From: Mycobacterium sp. DL99
GTDB taxonomy: Bacteria; Actinomycetota; Actinomycetes; Mycobacteriales; Mycobacteriaceae
NCBI RefSeq assembly: GCF_004762045.1
Contig: NZ_SJOM01000007.1
Coordinates: 1,269,672 to 1,333,671, forward strand
Direction of reading: 5' to 3'
DNA: 64,000 bases
The notes below the pieces were generated by a model. That model did not search any database. It saw nothing but the letters and a program-made list of their open reading frames with translations, and was not told where the DNA came from. A program made the position numbers and the translations under genes. Numbering within the stretch: position 1 is the first letter of the stretch; the number at the start of each line of letters is the position of its first letter. Positions 33,718 to 42,067 of the stretch are shown here, one piece after another.

Positions 33718-34863
33718 GTGGCCCGGACTATGCCGCCGTACACAGACGGACCGGGAATTCTGACAATCAGGGATATTGCGGCGTACGCGAAGTTGAGCCG
33801 TGCGGACATCGACGCGATCGGTGCCGAGTTCGACGCCATCCGCAGCGACATCGAAGAGTCGCTGGGGGCAAGGGACGCCGCCTACATTCGGCGCACCATC
33901 GTGTTCCAGCGGGCGCTCGAGGTGGTCGCACGGCTGCTGATCGCAGGCACCCGGTCGAAGACCGGCCTGTTGGCTGGGACGGCTGCGCTGGCCTACGCGA
34001 AATCCGTCGAGAACATGGAAATCGGGCATAACGTCGGCCACGGTCAGTGGGACTGGATGAACGATCCCGAGATTCACTCCGCCACCTGGGAGTGGGACAT
34101 GGTGGGCCCGTCTGCGCAGTGGCGTTACTCGCACAACTACCACCATCACGTGTTCAGCAACGTGCTGGGCGTGGACGACGACCTCGGCTTCGGCATCCTG
34201 CGGATGAGCCGTGACCAGCAATGGGAACCTCAGCACCTGGTGCAACCACTGCGAAATGTGTTGTTGGCCATGATCTTCGAGTGGGGAATCGCGCTACACG
34301 ACTTCTACTCGGCCCGGGACCGGGCGGACACCGAGGACGGGAAGAACGCCGCGCGAGCACTGTTGCGCGCCAAGATCGGGCGCCAGCTCACCAAGGACTA
34401 CATCATTCTGCCGGCGCTGAGCCTGCGGCGCTGGAAGCGGACGCTCGTCGCGAATCTGGGTGCGAACGTGCTGCGCAATCTGTGGGCGTACCTGGTGATC
34501 TTCTGCGGTCATTTCCCCGACGGCGCGGAGAGGTTCGGCCCGGAAACGTTGCAGGAGGAGAGCCGCGGCGAGTGGTACCTGCGACAAATGCTGGGTGCGG
34601 CGAACTTCAAAGCCGGTCCGGTGCTGGCATTTTCAAGTGGAAACCTGTGCTATCAGATCGAGCACCACTTGTTCCCGGATCTGCCGAGCAACCGAATGGC
34701 AGAGGTGAGCGTGCGGGTGCGCGACGTGTGCGACAAGTACAACTTGCCCTACACCAGCGGTTCTCTGGCCCGCCAGTATCTGCAGACGCTGCGGACGATC
34801 TTCAAACTCGCACTGCCCAATGCGGGGTGGCGATCACTGTTTCGAGCTGCGCCACCCGTCTGA
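33718..34863 (+). CDS. Membrane fatty-acyl desaturase (DesA3-like)
   Basis: About 381 aa from GTG 33718 (or 377 from ATG 33730). The three histidine boxes of the membrane di-iron family are present: HNVGHG, HNYHHH and QIEHH. Hydrophobic pairs lie around the first box and around residues 240-300. It introduces a double bond into an acyl chain, probably stearoyl-CoA delta-9 as in M. tuberculosis Rv3229c, using an electron-transfer partner that is not encoded nearby. It lies about 90 bp after the GH130 gene on the same strand and may have its own promoter. Confidence 0.88.
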   Translation: MARTMPPYTDGPGILTIRDIAAYAKLSRADIDAIGAEFDAIRSDIEESLGARDAAYIRRTIVFQRALEVVARLLIAGTRSKTGLLAGTAALAYAKSVENMEIGHNVGHGQWDWMNDPEIHSATWEWDMVGPSAQWRYSHNYHHHVFSNVLGVDDDLGFGILRMSRDQQWEPQHLVQPLRNVLLAMIFEWGIALHDFYSARDRADTEDGKNAARALLRAKIGRQLTKDYIILPALSLRRWKRTLVANLGANVLRNLWAYLVIFCGHFPDGAERFGPETLQEESRGEWYLRQMLGAANFKAGPVLAFSSGNLCYQIEHHLFPDLPSNRMAEVSVRVRDVCDKYNLPYTSGSLARQYLQTLRTIFKLALPNAGWRSLFRAAPPV

Positions 34864-35059
34864 CCGGGATCCCGAAAAGGAACTTCACTTCTGCAGTCCC
34901 TGTGCCGTTGGTGGTCGAACAGGGAGAAGCTGTCGATCATCGGGTGGCGCGCCCTGTACCCCCAGTACACGCCGTTGTGGGAGCCGTGTCAACGTGGCCG
35001 GATGACCGATTGTAATCCATTGTGGTGCAGTGTGTTTCGATGTCGTCTGACCGTGCCCG

Positions 35060-35788
35060 TCAGACGAGCTCGGTGCCATCCGGCGATGGGGTAGAGACAC
35101 CGCAGGCCGCGGCGAATTGCACCGGGTTGAGGCCGTCGGCCGAGTTCATGTCGCAGCTGCCGAACGGCGGTGCGCCCTGCGGCAATCCCGGGCTGAAACC
35201 GCGCCCGTCGGTGTATTGGTGGGCGACCTTGCCGGGATAGTCGGGATTGCTGCCGTACGCCGCGATGATGAGCCTGATGCCGCTGGGTTTGGTGGGCCAC
35301 ATGTTGTTCAGGTCGCCCACGTTGCCATAGCCGATGATGCGGGCACGGTTGCCGGTGTACCCGGCCAGGTTCCAGTACATCCGGTTGATCCAATCCGACC
35401 CGTCACCGCGCGGGTTGCCGCCCTGTTCGACGTCGAGCATGAGCGCGACGCGGGGGTGCAGCCCGCCGTTCGCCTCGATCATCGAGCGCACGGTGTCGGC
35501 GTTGGCCTGCCAGTTGGGCCGGCAGTAGGTGTAGACGATGCCGAACACGAGCCGCCCGGAATCCAACGCGCTGCGCATCCAGGCGTAGTTGGCCGCGAAA
35601 TTGTGGTCGCGGTAGGTGCCGTCGCTGACCCGGATCGACAGCACCTGGTACGGGTACGTGTCGTCGACCGGGCGTTGCCACTCGGAGACGTCGGCGAACA
35701 GGGTGTCGGTGATGACGGCGGCGCTGCGCACGATCCACCGGGAACGCAGGGTCTTCGGGACCCTTTGATTCACCACATCGCTCGTCAT
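35060..35788 (-). CDS. GH25-like lysozyme-fold protein
   Basis: 242 aa from ATG 35788. The barrel begins FADVSEWQRPVDD, where DVSxWQ is the GH25 signature, and has a second acidic site LMLDVEQGG, matching the catalytic Asp/Glu arrangement of muramidases. AHQYTDGRG near the end is the typical last strand. There is no signal peptide, as in phage endolysins, and it may be phage-derived. It starts about 40 bp after the upstream lipoprotein gene on the same strand. Predicted activity is hydrolysis of peptidoglycan between MurNAc and GlcNAc. Confidence 0.7.
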   Translation of the reverse strand: MTSDVVNQRVPKTLRSRWIVRSAAVITDTLFADVSEWQRPVDDTYPYQVLSIRVSDGTYRDHNFAANYAWMRSALDSGRLVFGIVYTYCRPNWQANADTVRSMIEANGGLHPRVALMLDVEQGGNPRGDGSDWINRMYWNLAGYTGNRARIIGYGNVGDLNNMWPTKPSGIRLIIAAYGSNPDYPGKVAHQYTDGRGFSPGLPQGAPPFGSCDMNSADGLNPVQFAAACGVSTPSPDGTELV

Positions 35789-35826
35789 GTCGTCGTCCTC
35801 GCACTTCTGTGACCAGCGTAGGCCGG

Positions 35827-36489
35827 TCAGAGTGCGTTGCGGCCGGCAATGATCTTGGCCAGCTGGACCGTCTGCTGGTCGTTGATGGTGTAGCCGCTGA
35901 TCCGCAGGTCGACGACGAAGGCGTCGACAGCCAGGATCGCGCGGTGGGTCATGCGGTCGGTGACATCCGTCGGGTCGTCGTGGGTGATGTTGACACCGTC
36001 GAGCACGGTCGGGACGGCCATCCGGCGGGCGTCCCGCGTCTCGCCGCCGTCGTAGCTGAACGTCAGGGTGTCGTCGCCGCAGCGGCGCCAGATGTCGACG
36101 GTGCGGGCCACCATGGCCTCGGCGGCCTTGGGGGTGTCGAACCTGGTGATGGCCTGGTCGACTTCCACATCGTCGGCGTCGTCGGCGAGCTGGGTCTCGC
36201 GGAACTCTTTGTAGCCGCTGTCGCCGTAGACCCACTCCATCCCGTTGCCGATGACGACGATGCACTCCGGACGGGAGAGCGGCTCGTAGTTGGCGTTGGT
36301 CATCGGGCTGCGCAGCGCGGTCTTGGGCCGGACCTTGGCGTTCATCACGGTGTTGATCTCGGATTCGCTCGCCATCATGCTGCCCAGGACGTCGACGTGA
36401 GTGCCGTCGGAGCCGGGGACGGTCGGGGTGCAGGCGGCGAGTAGGACCGCGCACAGCGTGACGCCGGCCGCCTTGAGATCGATGCCCAT
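35827..36489 (-). CDS. PknH-type sensor domain lipoprotein (LppH-like), copy 2
   Basis: 220 aa. The signal peptide ends in a lipobox (LLAAC), followed by HVDVLGSMMASESEIN and the PknH_C fold, ending SGYTINDQQTVQLAKIIAGRNAL. It is clearly homologous to copy 1 at 28756 over its full length. Its partner gene downstream encodes the GH25-like protein. The ligand is unknown; the PknH sensor domain has a deep polar cleft in the known structure. Confidence 0.85.
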   Translation of the reverse strand: MGIDLKAAGVTLCAVLLAACTPTVPGSDGTHVDVLGSMMASESEINTVMNAKVRPKTALRSPMTNANYEPLSRPECIVVIGNGMEWVYGDSGYKEFRETQLADDADDVEVDQAITRFDTPKAAEAMVARTVDIWRRCGDDTLTFSYDGGETRDARRMAVPTVLDGVNITHDDPTDVTDRMTHRAILAVDAFVVDLRISGYTINDQQTVQLAKIIAGRNAL

Positions 36490-36617
36490 CAGGTCCCCCC
36501 TTGGATCTGTTTGCTGATCCTAATCGCGAACCCGGAATGCGCCAGACGGCAATTTGGTGGCCAGTGGGTGACAACTGGCTCGTTCCTTTGCACCGGCCAG
36601 CAGGTCTCCCTTGCCGT

Positions 36618-36759
36618 CGTTTTCTACGCCACGGCTGCTCGTCTGCGTAGTCAACGACCCGTGGGTGGAAATCGGTGAGCTGCTCTGTCGGATGTTCGCG
36701 CCCGTTTCTACGCCCGCGTCGTGATGGTCGAGTTGCCACGACCCGGGGGTAGAAAACGG
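36618..36759. repeat. Two related imperfect hairpins (direct repeat of a stem-loop)
   Basis: Unit A (36618-36675) and unit B (36703-36759) are about 57 bp each and share CGTTT(T)CTACGCC at the left end and CGACCCG.GGGT.GAAA.CGG at the right. Within unit B the ends are complementary (36703-36723 with 36737-36758), so each can fold. They look like REP-type palindromes. Confidence 0.55.
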
Positions 36760-36760
36760 C

Positions 36761-36795
36761 GCAGCCCGCAGCCCGCAGCCCGCAGCCCGCAGCTC
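36761..36795. repeat. Five tandem GCAGCCC heptamers
   Basis: GCAGCCC starts at 36761, 36768, 36775 and 36782, with GCAGCTC at 36789. A simple tandem repeat likely to vary in copy number. Twenty-seven bases on, TCCCCCGATCGGGGGA (36822-36837) is a perfect 16-bp palindrome. The rest of this 476-bp gap holds no gene. Confidence 0.8.
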
Positions 36796-36965
36796 GCACG
36801 CGCGCCGGCGAGCCTGCTCGTTCCCCCGATCGGGGGACACGGGATTCGTCCGGTGGAGGGGCCGGTCGGTCGATACAGCCGCGGATCAGATCGGCGCATT
36901 CTTATTTCAACGCCGGAACACACCGGACAAAAACACCAAAAGCCTTATCCGACAAAGGAGTCGAC

Positions 36966-37178
36966 ATGAGCACCATCACCCGCCGCATCGCCGCCGGTTT
37001 CGCCCTCGCCGCCGCCCCCGCGTTGATCGCCCTGGGCGCCGCCACCGCTCACGCCGACGCTTCCGTCGCCAACACCGGCCCGTCGGTCAGCTCGCACAAG
37101 GCTTTCCCGAACCAGCACAACATGCCGCAGCCCGGGTCCTCGATTCATCACCACCACCAGAACAACCACGCCAAGTAG
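36966..37178 (+). CDS. Small secreted protein with a His-rich C-terminus
   Basis: 70 aa. Signal peptide MSTITRRIAAGFALAAAPAL... with a probable cleavage after AHA-D. The mature peptide is about 39 residues, has no Cys, and ends with QPGSSIHHHHQNNHAK. AAGGAG lies eight bases before the ATG. The clustered histidines suggest metal binding (Zn, Cu or Ni), but this is an inference. It stands alone downstream of the repeat cluster. Confidence 0.75.
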   Translation: MSTITRRIAAGFALAAAPALIALGAATAHADASVANTGPSVSSHKAFPNQHNMPQPGSSIHHHHQNNHAK

Positions 37179-37356
37179 GCCAGGGGAGGCGGGGCCCGGA
37201 CGCAGCCAGCGTCCGGGCTTCCGGCTGTGCGGCCTTCCGCCCAGGAACGAGTAGCGCACTACTCTATTGCCGCCGGGCAGTTCGGTGTGAGCATCGCAAT
37301 GCAGGAACCGAACATGCCGTGGAGGGCCACGGTACAGCCCAGTAGGAGTGCCTGAA

Positions 37357-37671
37357 ATGACCGAGAAATCCGATACTCACCAGGCCGTCGACCCTGTCCA
37401 GAAGGAAGCCGACCGGTTGCGCAAGAAGTTCAGCTCCTCCGAGGAAACGACGTTCACAGTGCAACGTGCCACCCTCGGAGACGGTGACATCGAGTCGGTG
37501 GCAGTGACTTTCACTGTGCCGAGCTCAGCTCTCCTCGACAAGATGGTGGTCACCACCGGCGCGGCCCGATCACAACGCCGACACAAAGATCCGTTCTGGG
37601 CCGACAACGACGACGGCACCGACGCTTTCAACGACGGTGGTCCTGAACACGGCGGTGATCTTCCGCATTAG
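37357..37671 (+). CDS. 104-aa protein with acidic/His tail, possible substrate of the adjacent oxygenase
   Basis: ATG 37357 with AGGAG eight bases upstream. Residues 1-35 are polar and helical (VQKEADRLRKKFSSSEE), 36-70 look like beta strands (TTFTVQRATL, SVAVTFTVPSS), and 72-104 are a flexible tail with RSQRRHKDPFWADNDD and an ending rich in Gly, His and Asp. No signal, membrane segment or Cys. It lies 94 bp before a JmjC/cupin oxygenase on the same strand, so it may be its substrate, a RiPP-like precursor, or a partner. No family recognised. Confidence 0.7.
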   Translation: MTEKSDTHQAVDPVQKEADRLRKKFSSSEETTFTVQRATLGDGDIESVAVTFTVPSSALLDKMVVTTGAARSQRRHKDPFWADNDDGTDAFNDGGPEHGGDLPH

Positions 37672-37765
37672 CTCGGCAGCGCAATCGATTTGACCAGCGG
37701 TCGCATGGTGGCAGCGAGGGGTTGCCGCCATGCACTCCGTTCACGATCCGTTCGAGGAGAACTCG

Positions 37766-38926
37766 ATGACTGATACCGAGCTGACTTTGGCGAGTCTGAT
37801 CCATCCGTTCAGCCCCGAAGACTTCAAACGTCGGCACTGGGAGCAGTCGCCTCTGGTGATCAAACGTGAGGAGCCCGGTTACTACCACGATTTGATGACG
37901 CTCGCGGGTTTCGACGACCTCCTTGCGTTGCCGCTGAGATCTCCACGTCTGCGCATTCTGCGCAAAGGCGACGAAGTGTCGGTGGGGAGCCCGGGGTACG
38001 TCGAGGACACCTATGGGCAGTTTCAACAGGGATGCACCATTGCGCTGCAGTTCCTGCAGGAGCGGGTATCTTCACTGGCCCGTCTCTGCCGGGCATTGGC
38101 GGCTGAGCTTTCCGCTACTTTCCAGGTCAATGCCTACCTGACCCCGCCGGACGAACAAGGGCTCGACACCCACTACGACACTCACGACGTGTTCGTCCTT
38201 CAGATCGCCGGCGTCAAGCATTGGCGTCTGTTCAACGAAGCCGTGAGGTTGCCCTTGCCGGGGCAGGAGATGCGACCCGTCAGCGCGACGCAGAGCGATC
38301 TGATCGCCGAGGTCGACTTGTACCCGGGAGATGCCATCTACATCCCGCGGGGCTTCGGCCACGACGCGGTGTCGGTCGGTTCGACATCGCTGCATCTGAC
38401 CGTGGGCGTCCGGCCGATCACATGGGCGTTCGTGTTGCTCGCGGCCATGGAGGAGGCCATCGAGCGGGACCCGCAACTGCGGGAATCGCTTCCGGTGGGC
38501 TTCGCCTGTGGCGGCGAAGCGCGGGTGGACGCCGAGCGTCGACTGGCTGGCCTGATCGAGACCTTCGGCCCGCACGTCGATGTCCCGCACATGATCGAGA
38601 ACGCCGCTGCGGTGATAGCCCGTCGAACCGGGGCGTCATTGGACAGGCACCTGGTCGATCTGACCGCGACGCCTGACCTGCGGCTCGACACCCGCGTGCG
38701 GCGCCGGCCGACTCCGTCTACCTTCGCAGTCGCCGGCGGGAAGGCTGAGCTGACCTTCCACGGCAAGACGCTGCGGATGCCGGAATTCGTCTCTGAAGAC
38801 CTGGAATTCATCCGCGGCACCGGTGCCTTCACCCCGCAGGACCTACCGGGGAATCTGGACGATCCGGGCCGCCTGGTTCTGGTCAAACGTCTTGTCCGGG
38901 AAGGGCTCCTGACGATCGATGCCTGA
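37766..38926 (+). CDS. JmjC/cupin-4 family Fe(II)/2-oxoglutarate oxygenase (ribosomal-oxygenase type)
   Basis: 386 aa from ATG 37766 (GAGGAGA upstream). The iron triad is H136 and D138 in THYDTHDVF and H199 in PRGFGHDAVS, with VLQIAGVKHWRLF completing the jelly roll. This is the PF08007 pattern of YcfD/RoxA and related protein hydroxylases. The C-terminal 170 residues form the dimerisation and winged-helix region usual in this family. Expected reaction is 2-oxoglutarate-dependent hydroxylation of an amino-acid side chain in a protein or peptide. The small protein encoded just upstream is a candidate substrate. Confidence 0.85.
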   Translation: MTDTELTLASLIHPFSPEDFKRRHWEQSPLVIKREEPGYYHDLMTLAGFDDLLALPLRSPRLRILRKGDEVSVGSPGYVEDTYGQFQQGCTIALQFLQERVSSLARLCRALAAELSATFQVNAYLTPPDEQGLDTHYDTHDVFVLQIAGVKHWRLFNEAVRLPLPGQEMRPVSATQSDLIAEVDLYPGDAIYIPRGFGHDAVSVGSTSLHLTVGVRPITWAFVLLAAMEEAIERDPQLRESLPVGFACGGEARVDAERRLAGLIETFGPHVDVPHMIENAAAVIARRTGASLDRHLVDLTATPDLRLDTRVRRRPTPSTFAVAGGKAELTFHGKTLRMPEFVSEDLEFIRGTGAFTPQDLPGNLDDPGRLVLVKRLVREGLLTIDA

Positions 38927-39011
38927 CGGTCGCGGCCGGAGAATCGCATGCTCCAGCATCACGGCGTCGGTATCCGCAGCAACAGGTGGCAACGGCTCGT
39001 AGGGTGGAGGC

Positions 39012-40352
39012 ATGGTGGGGTTACCCCCGGGGCCTCCGTTGCCCCCTTTGGTGCAGGCGTTGTTGATGTTGCGTTACTGGCCGCGATTCGTTTCGGCCTG
39101 CCGGCGCCGCTACGGCGACGTATTCACATTGCGGGTCGCGGCGATGGGCACGATGGTGTATCTGGCAGACCCCACTGACATCAAGGTGGTGTTCGCCGGA
39201 GATCCGACGATCTTTCATGCCGGAGAAGCAAATTCGGTGCTGAGTTCACTACTCGGTGACAGCTCGGTGCTGGTGATCGATGAGGATGAACACCACGAAC
39301 GCCGGCGGCAGATGCTCCCGCCGTTTCACCGCGACGCGGTGGTCCGCCAGACCGAGATCATGACGGAGATCGCCGCCGCGAACATCGCGGGCTGGCCGGT
39401 GGGCACTTCCTTCCCGGTAGCCCCGAAGATGGCCGAGATCACCCTTGAGGTCATCCTGCGGACCGTGATCGGGGCGTCGGATCCGGCCCGGCTGGCCGCG
39501 TTGCGGTCGGTCATGCCACGGCTGCTCAGTGTCGGCCCTTGGGAGACGCTGGCGCTGGCCAGCCCGGGCCTGCGGCAGCGGCGCCCGTGGCGGGCCTTGC
39601 AGCGCAACGTCGAGGAGGCCGACCGGCTGCTGTACGCCGAGATCGCTGACCGGCGGGCTGACCCAGAGGTCGCGACCCGCACCGATGTGCTGGCCATGCT
39701 GGTGCGATCCGCCGGCGAGGGCGGGCACACCATGACCGACCGTGAGCTGCGCGATCAGTTGATGACCCTGCTGGCCGCCGGGCATGAGACGACCGCGACG
39801 GCACTGTCGTGGGCGCTGGAACGGTTGACCCGTCATCCCGCGGTGCTGGACAAGGCGGTGCGGGCCGCGCGCGACGGCGATGACGAGTACCTCGACGCGG
39901 TGGCCAAGGAAACCCTGCGGATCCGGCCGGTGGTGTTCGACGTGGGCCGGGTGCTCAAGCAGCCGGTCGAGTTGGCGGGCTACCGACTGCCGACCGGGGT
40001 GATGGTGGCGCCCGGCATCGGCCTGGTGCACGAACGTGACGACGTGTATCCCGACGCCGACCGGTTCGACCCGGACCGGATGCTCGGCGTGGCGCTCGGC
40101 CCCACCACCTGGTTCCCGTTCGGTGGTGGCAACCGTCGCTGCCTGGGCGCGACGTTCGCGATGGTCGAACTGCGGGTCGTGCTGCGCGAAATCCTGCGCC
40201 GGGTGGACCTTTTCACCACCACAGCTGCCGGCGAGCAGCAGCGCGTGAAGCACGTGACGTTGGTCCCGCACCGCGGGGCGCGGATCTGTGTGCGGGCGGT
40301 TCGGGAGCCGTTCGAGGTTGAGGGCAATCGGGCGGAGTCGGCCCGCCGCTAG
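39012..40352 (+). CDS. Cytochrome P450
   Basis: 446 aa. The I-helix oxygen motif is AAGHETTAT, the ExxR motif lies in KETLRIRP, and the heme-thiolate loop is FPFGGGNRRCLG with the proximal Cys. The N-terminus has PPGPPLPP and is not a strong membrane anchor. The overall look is closest to mycobacterial CYP135/CYP138-like enzymes, but I do not assign a family number. No ferredoxin gene is adjacent. The stop overlaps the convergent FAD monooxygenase by four bases. Confidence 0.92.
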   Translation: MVGLPPGPPLPPLVQALLMLRYWPRFVSACRRRYGDVFTLRVAAMGTMVYLADPTDIKVVFAGDPTIFHAGEANSVLSSLLGDSSVLVIDEDEHHERRRQMLPPFHRDAVVRQTEIMTEIAAANIAGWPVGTSFPVAPKMAEITLEVILRTVIGASDPARLAALRSVMPRLLSVGPWETLALASPGLRQRRPWRALQRNVEEADRLLYAEIADRRADPEVATRTDVLAMLVRSAGEGGHTMTDRELRDQLMTLLAAGHETTATALSWALERLTRHPAVLDKAVRAARDGDDEYLDAVAKETLRIRPVVFDVGRVLKQPVELAGYRLPTGVMVAPGIGLVHERDDVYPDADRFDPDRMLGVALGPTTWFPFGGGNRRCLGATFAMVELRVVLREILRRVDLFTTTAAGEQQRVKHVTLVPHRGARICVRAVREPFEVEGNRAESARR

Positions 40353-41521
40353 TCGATCCGGTAGTCGGGCAGGTCGAGGTCGTCGCGCACGCTGCCGGTG
40401 AACAGGCCCGCCACCGGGCGGCTCAGGTTCATCGCCCGCAGCGCCACGTTGCGGAACCACAACCCGAACCTTGTTCTGGTGGCGAAGAAGCCGAGCATCC
40501 GTTCGGCCCCAGCCTGCTTTCTCTCGATGAACGGCCGCAGCAGCGACTGATAGTTCTCGAAGGCGCGGCGGTGGTCGCCGTCGGCGCGGGCGAGTTCCCC
40601 GGCCAAGGCGTAGGCCTCGGTGATAGCCAGCCCGGTGCCCTCGCCGCCGAGCAGCGAGATGCAGCCTGCCGCGTCACCGATCAGCAGCACCCGGTCATCT
40701 GACCAGCGCTCCATCCGGATCTGGCTGACCACGTCGAAGAAGAGGTCGTCGAAGCCGTCCACCGCGGCCAGGATCTGTCTGCATTCCCAGCCCGCATCGT
40801 CGAACTGCTTGTGTAACTGCTCTTTTGGCGTCATGCCGTGGTCATCGTGCTCGTCACGGAACACGAACAGGAACATGGTGCGGTCGCCGCGCAACGTGAA
40901 CTGCCCGACCTGCCGGCCCGGAACGCTGTACGTGAGATAGGCATCCGAAGTCCCGCCGCGATACCCGTCGACCACGCAGGCGGCGACCTTGCAGCCCAGG
41001 TAGTGCTCGAACCGCTCCTCGGGCCCGAAGACCAGGCTACGCACGTTGGAGTGCAGGCCGTCGGCGCCGATGACGAGGTCGAAGTCGTCGGCCGGGCCGT
41101 TCTCGAACGTCACCCGCACCCCGCCGGGGCGTTGATCGATGCCGGTGATGCTGTCGCCGAACACGGTCGGCACGCGGCCCTCGATCGTGCGGTAGATCGC
41201 CGCAGCCAGATCACCGCGCGGCAGGCTGGTGAAGTCATTGCCGATGATGCGCCGGAACACGTCGACGCGGAGTGCCGCGCGCGTCGTGCCATCGGGTCCG
41301 ACCGAGTGCACCGATTGCACGTCGTAGCCCGCCTCGCGGATCGCCGACTCGATGCCCATCTGCCGGGCCGTCCGGTAGCCGATGCCCCAGAAGTCGATCA
41401 TGTAGCCGCCGGTGCGGAACGCCGGCGCCCGCTCGATCAGTGTGGGGATGTGGCCGGTGCGGTGCAGCCAATGTGCCAGCGCCGCCCCGGCAACCCCGGC
41501 CCCACTGATGGCGATTCGCAT
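40349..41521 (-). CDS. FAD-dependent monooxygenase (PF01494)
   Basis: 390 aa. The N-terminal dinucleotide motif is ISGAGVAGAALAHWL, the DG motif is VIGADGLHSNVRS, and the second FAD motif is LLIGDAAGCISLLGGEGTGLA. This is the aromatic-hydroxylase/geranylgeranyl-reductase-like group A flavoprotein fold, probably hydroxylating or epoxidising a hydrophobic compound with NAD(P)H. Mycobacterial relatives such as Rv1260 are uncharacterised. It converges on the P450 gene; a shared pathway is possible but unproven. Confidence 0.88.
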   Translation of the reverse strand: MRIAISGAGVAGAALAHWLHRTGHIPTLIERAPAFRTGGYMIDFWGIGYRTARQMGIESAIREAGYDVQSVHSVGPDGTTRAALRVDVFRRIIGNDFTSLPRGDLAAAIYRTIEGRVPTVFGDSITGIDQRPGGVRVTFENGPADDFDLVIGADGLHSNVRSLVFGPEERFEHYLGCKVAACVVDGYRGGTSDAYLTYSVPGRQVGQFTLRGDRTMFLFVFRDEHDDHGMTPKEQLHKQFDDAGWECRQILAAVDGFDDLFFDVVSQIRMERWSDDRVLLIGDAAGCISLLGGEGTGLAITEAYALAGELARADGDHRRAFENYQSLLRPFIERKQAGAERMLGFFATRTRFGLWFRNVALRAMNLSRPVAGLFTGSVRDDLDLPDYRID

Positions 41522-41578
41522 AGCGATTCGATGCTACGTGAGCGGCGGTTTCGGGCATGCCGCGCCTTTACGTCGAAA

Positions 41579-41605
41579 GGCCCGGACGTTGAGTACGTCC
41601 GGGCC
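41579..41605 (-). terminator. Strong hairpin terminator
   Basis: Perfect 11-bp stem GGCCCGGACGT (41579-41589) / ACGTCCGGGCC (41595-41605) with a 5-nt loop. On the minus strand it is followed by TTTC, so it fits termination of the 44-aa gene. Confidence 0.75.
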
Positions 41606-41649
41606 CCTCCTACCCCCTGGCTTATCTGGCGAGCCGCGTTGGCGAAGTC

Positions 41650-41784
41650 TCAGCGCCTCTTGTGGTGTAGGACTTCCTCGGTCGAGTGCGCGTCGACTGC
41701 CTTGTCCCGCTTGGCCGCGCGTTTCTCCTTGAGCGACTTGCCCGATTTCTTGGTCATGCTCTGGCGTGGCGACTTGTCAGCCAT
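41650..41784 (-). CDS. 44-aa highly basic protein
   Basis: ATG 41784 has AAAGGGG six bases upstream and a strong terminator follows the stop at 41650. The product is lysine/arginine-rich (MTKKSGKSLKEKRAAKRDK) and ends EEVLHHKRR. It has no hydrophobic segment and resembles small basic mycobacterial proteins that may bind nucleic acids; function unknown. The own promoter, Shine-Dalgarno and terminator make it a convincing gene in spite of its size. Confidence 0.65.
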   Translation of the reverse strand: MADKSPRQSMTKKSGKSLKEKRAAKRDKAVDAHSTEEVLHHKRR

Positions 41785-41871
41785 GGTTGGCCCCTTTGAC
41801 TCGGGGGCCTGTGCGGTCCCGATGGCTCGACCCTACGCGCGGTCCACCGCAACCGCAACGATGTATGCCTA

Positions 41872-41889
41872 CACTGTTGACAGTGCTTA
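41872..41889. promoter_or_regulatory. Palindrome and TetR-type motif upstream of the 42068 TetR gene
   Basis: CACTGTTGACAGTG (41872-41885) is a perfect dyad. The 15-mer TGTTGACAGTGCTTA (41875-41889) is identical to the complement of 57787-57801 in the OYE/TetR promoter. TTGACA could also act as a -35 box. The rest of the 280-bp gap shows nothing else definite. Confidence 0.4.
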
Positions 41890-42067
41890 TCGGAGCGCGT
41901 TGACTTGAGTACTGATCGAGCTTGCGACAAGGGTGCGATCTGGCGGTCGTGCGCGAAACCAACCGGGCCCGTGGAGAAGTGTTCGGGCTGCTGTCAAGAT
42001 GTAGACGTTCCGTTGTGGGCATGCGATGTAATCTGGCGCTCCCCAGTCAGGTGGAGGAGTCGTCACG

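Noticed and set aside
35789..36799. Long N-terminal extension of the GH25-like gene, giving a 579-aa reading
   Set aside because: The extension is an alternative frame over the LppH-like lipoprotein gene, which has a lipobox and homology. ATG 35788 is the start.
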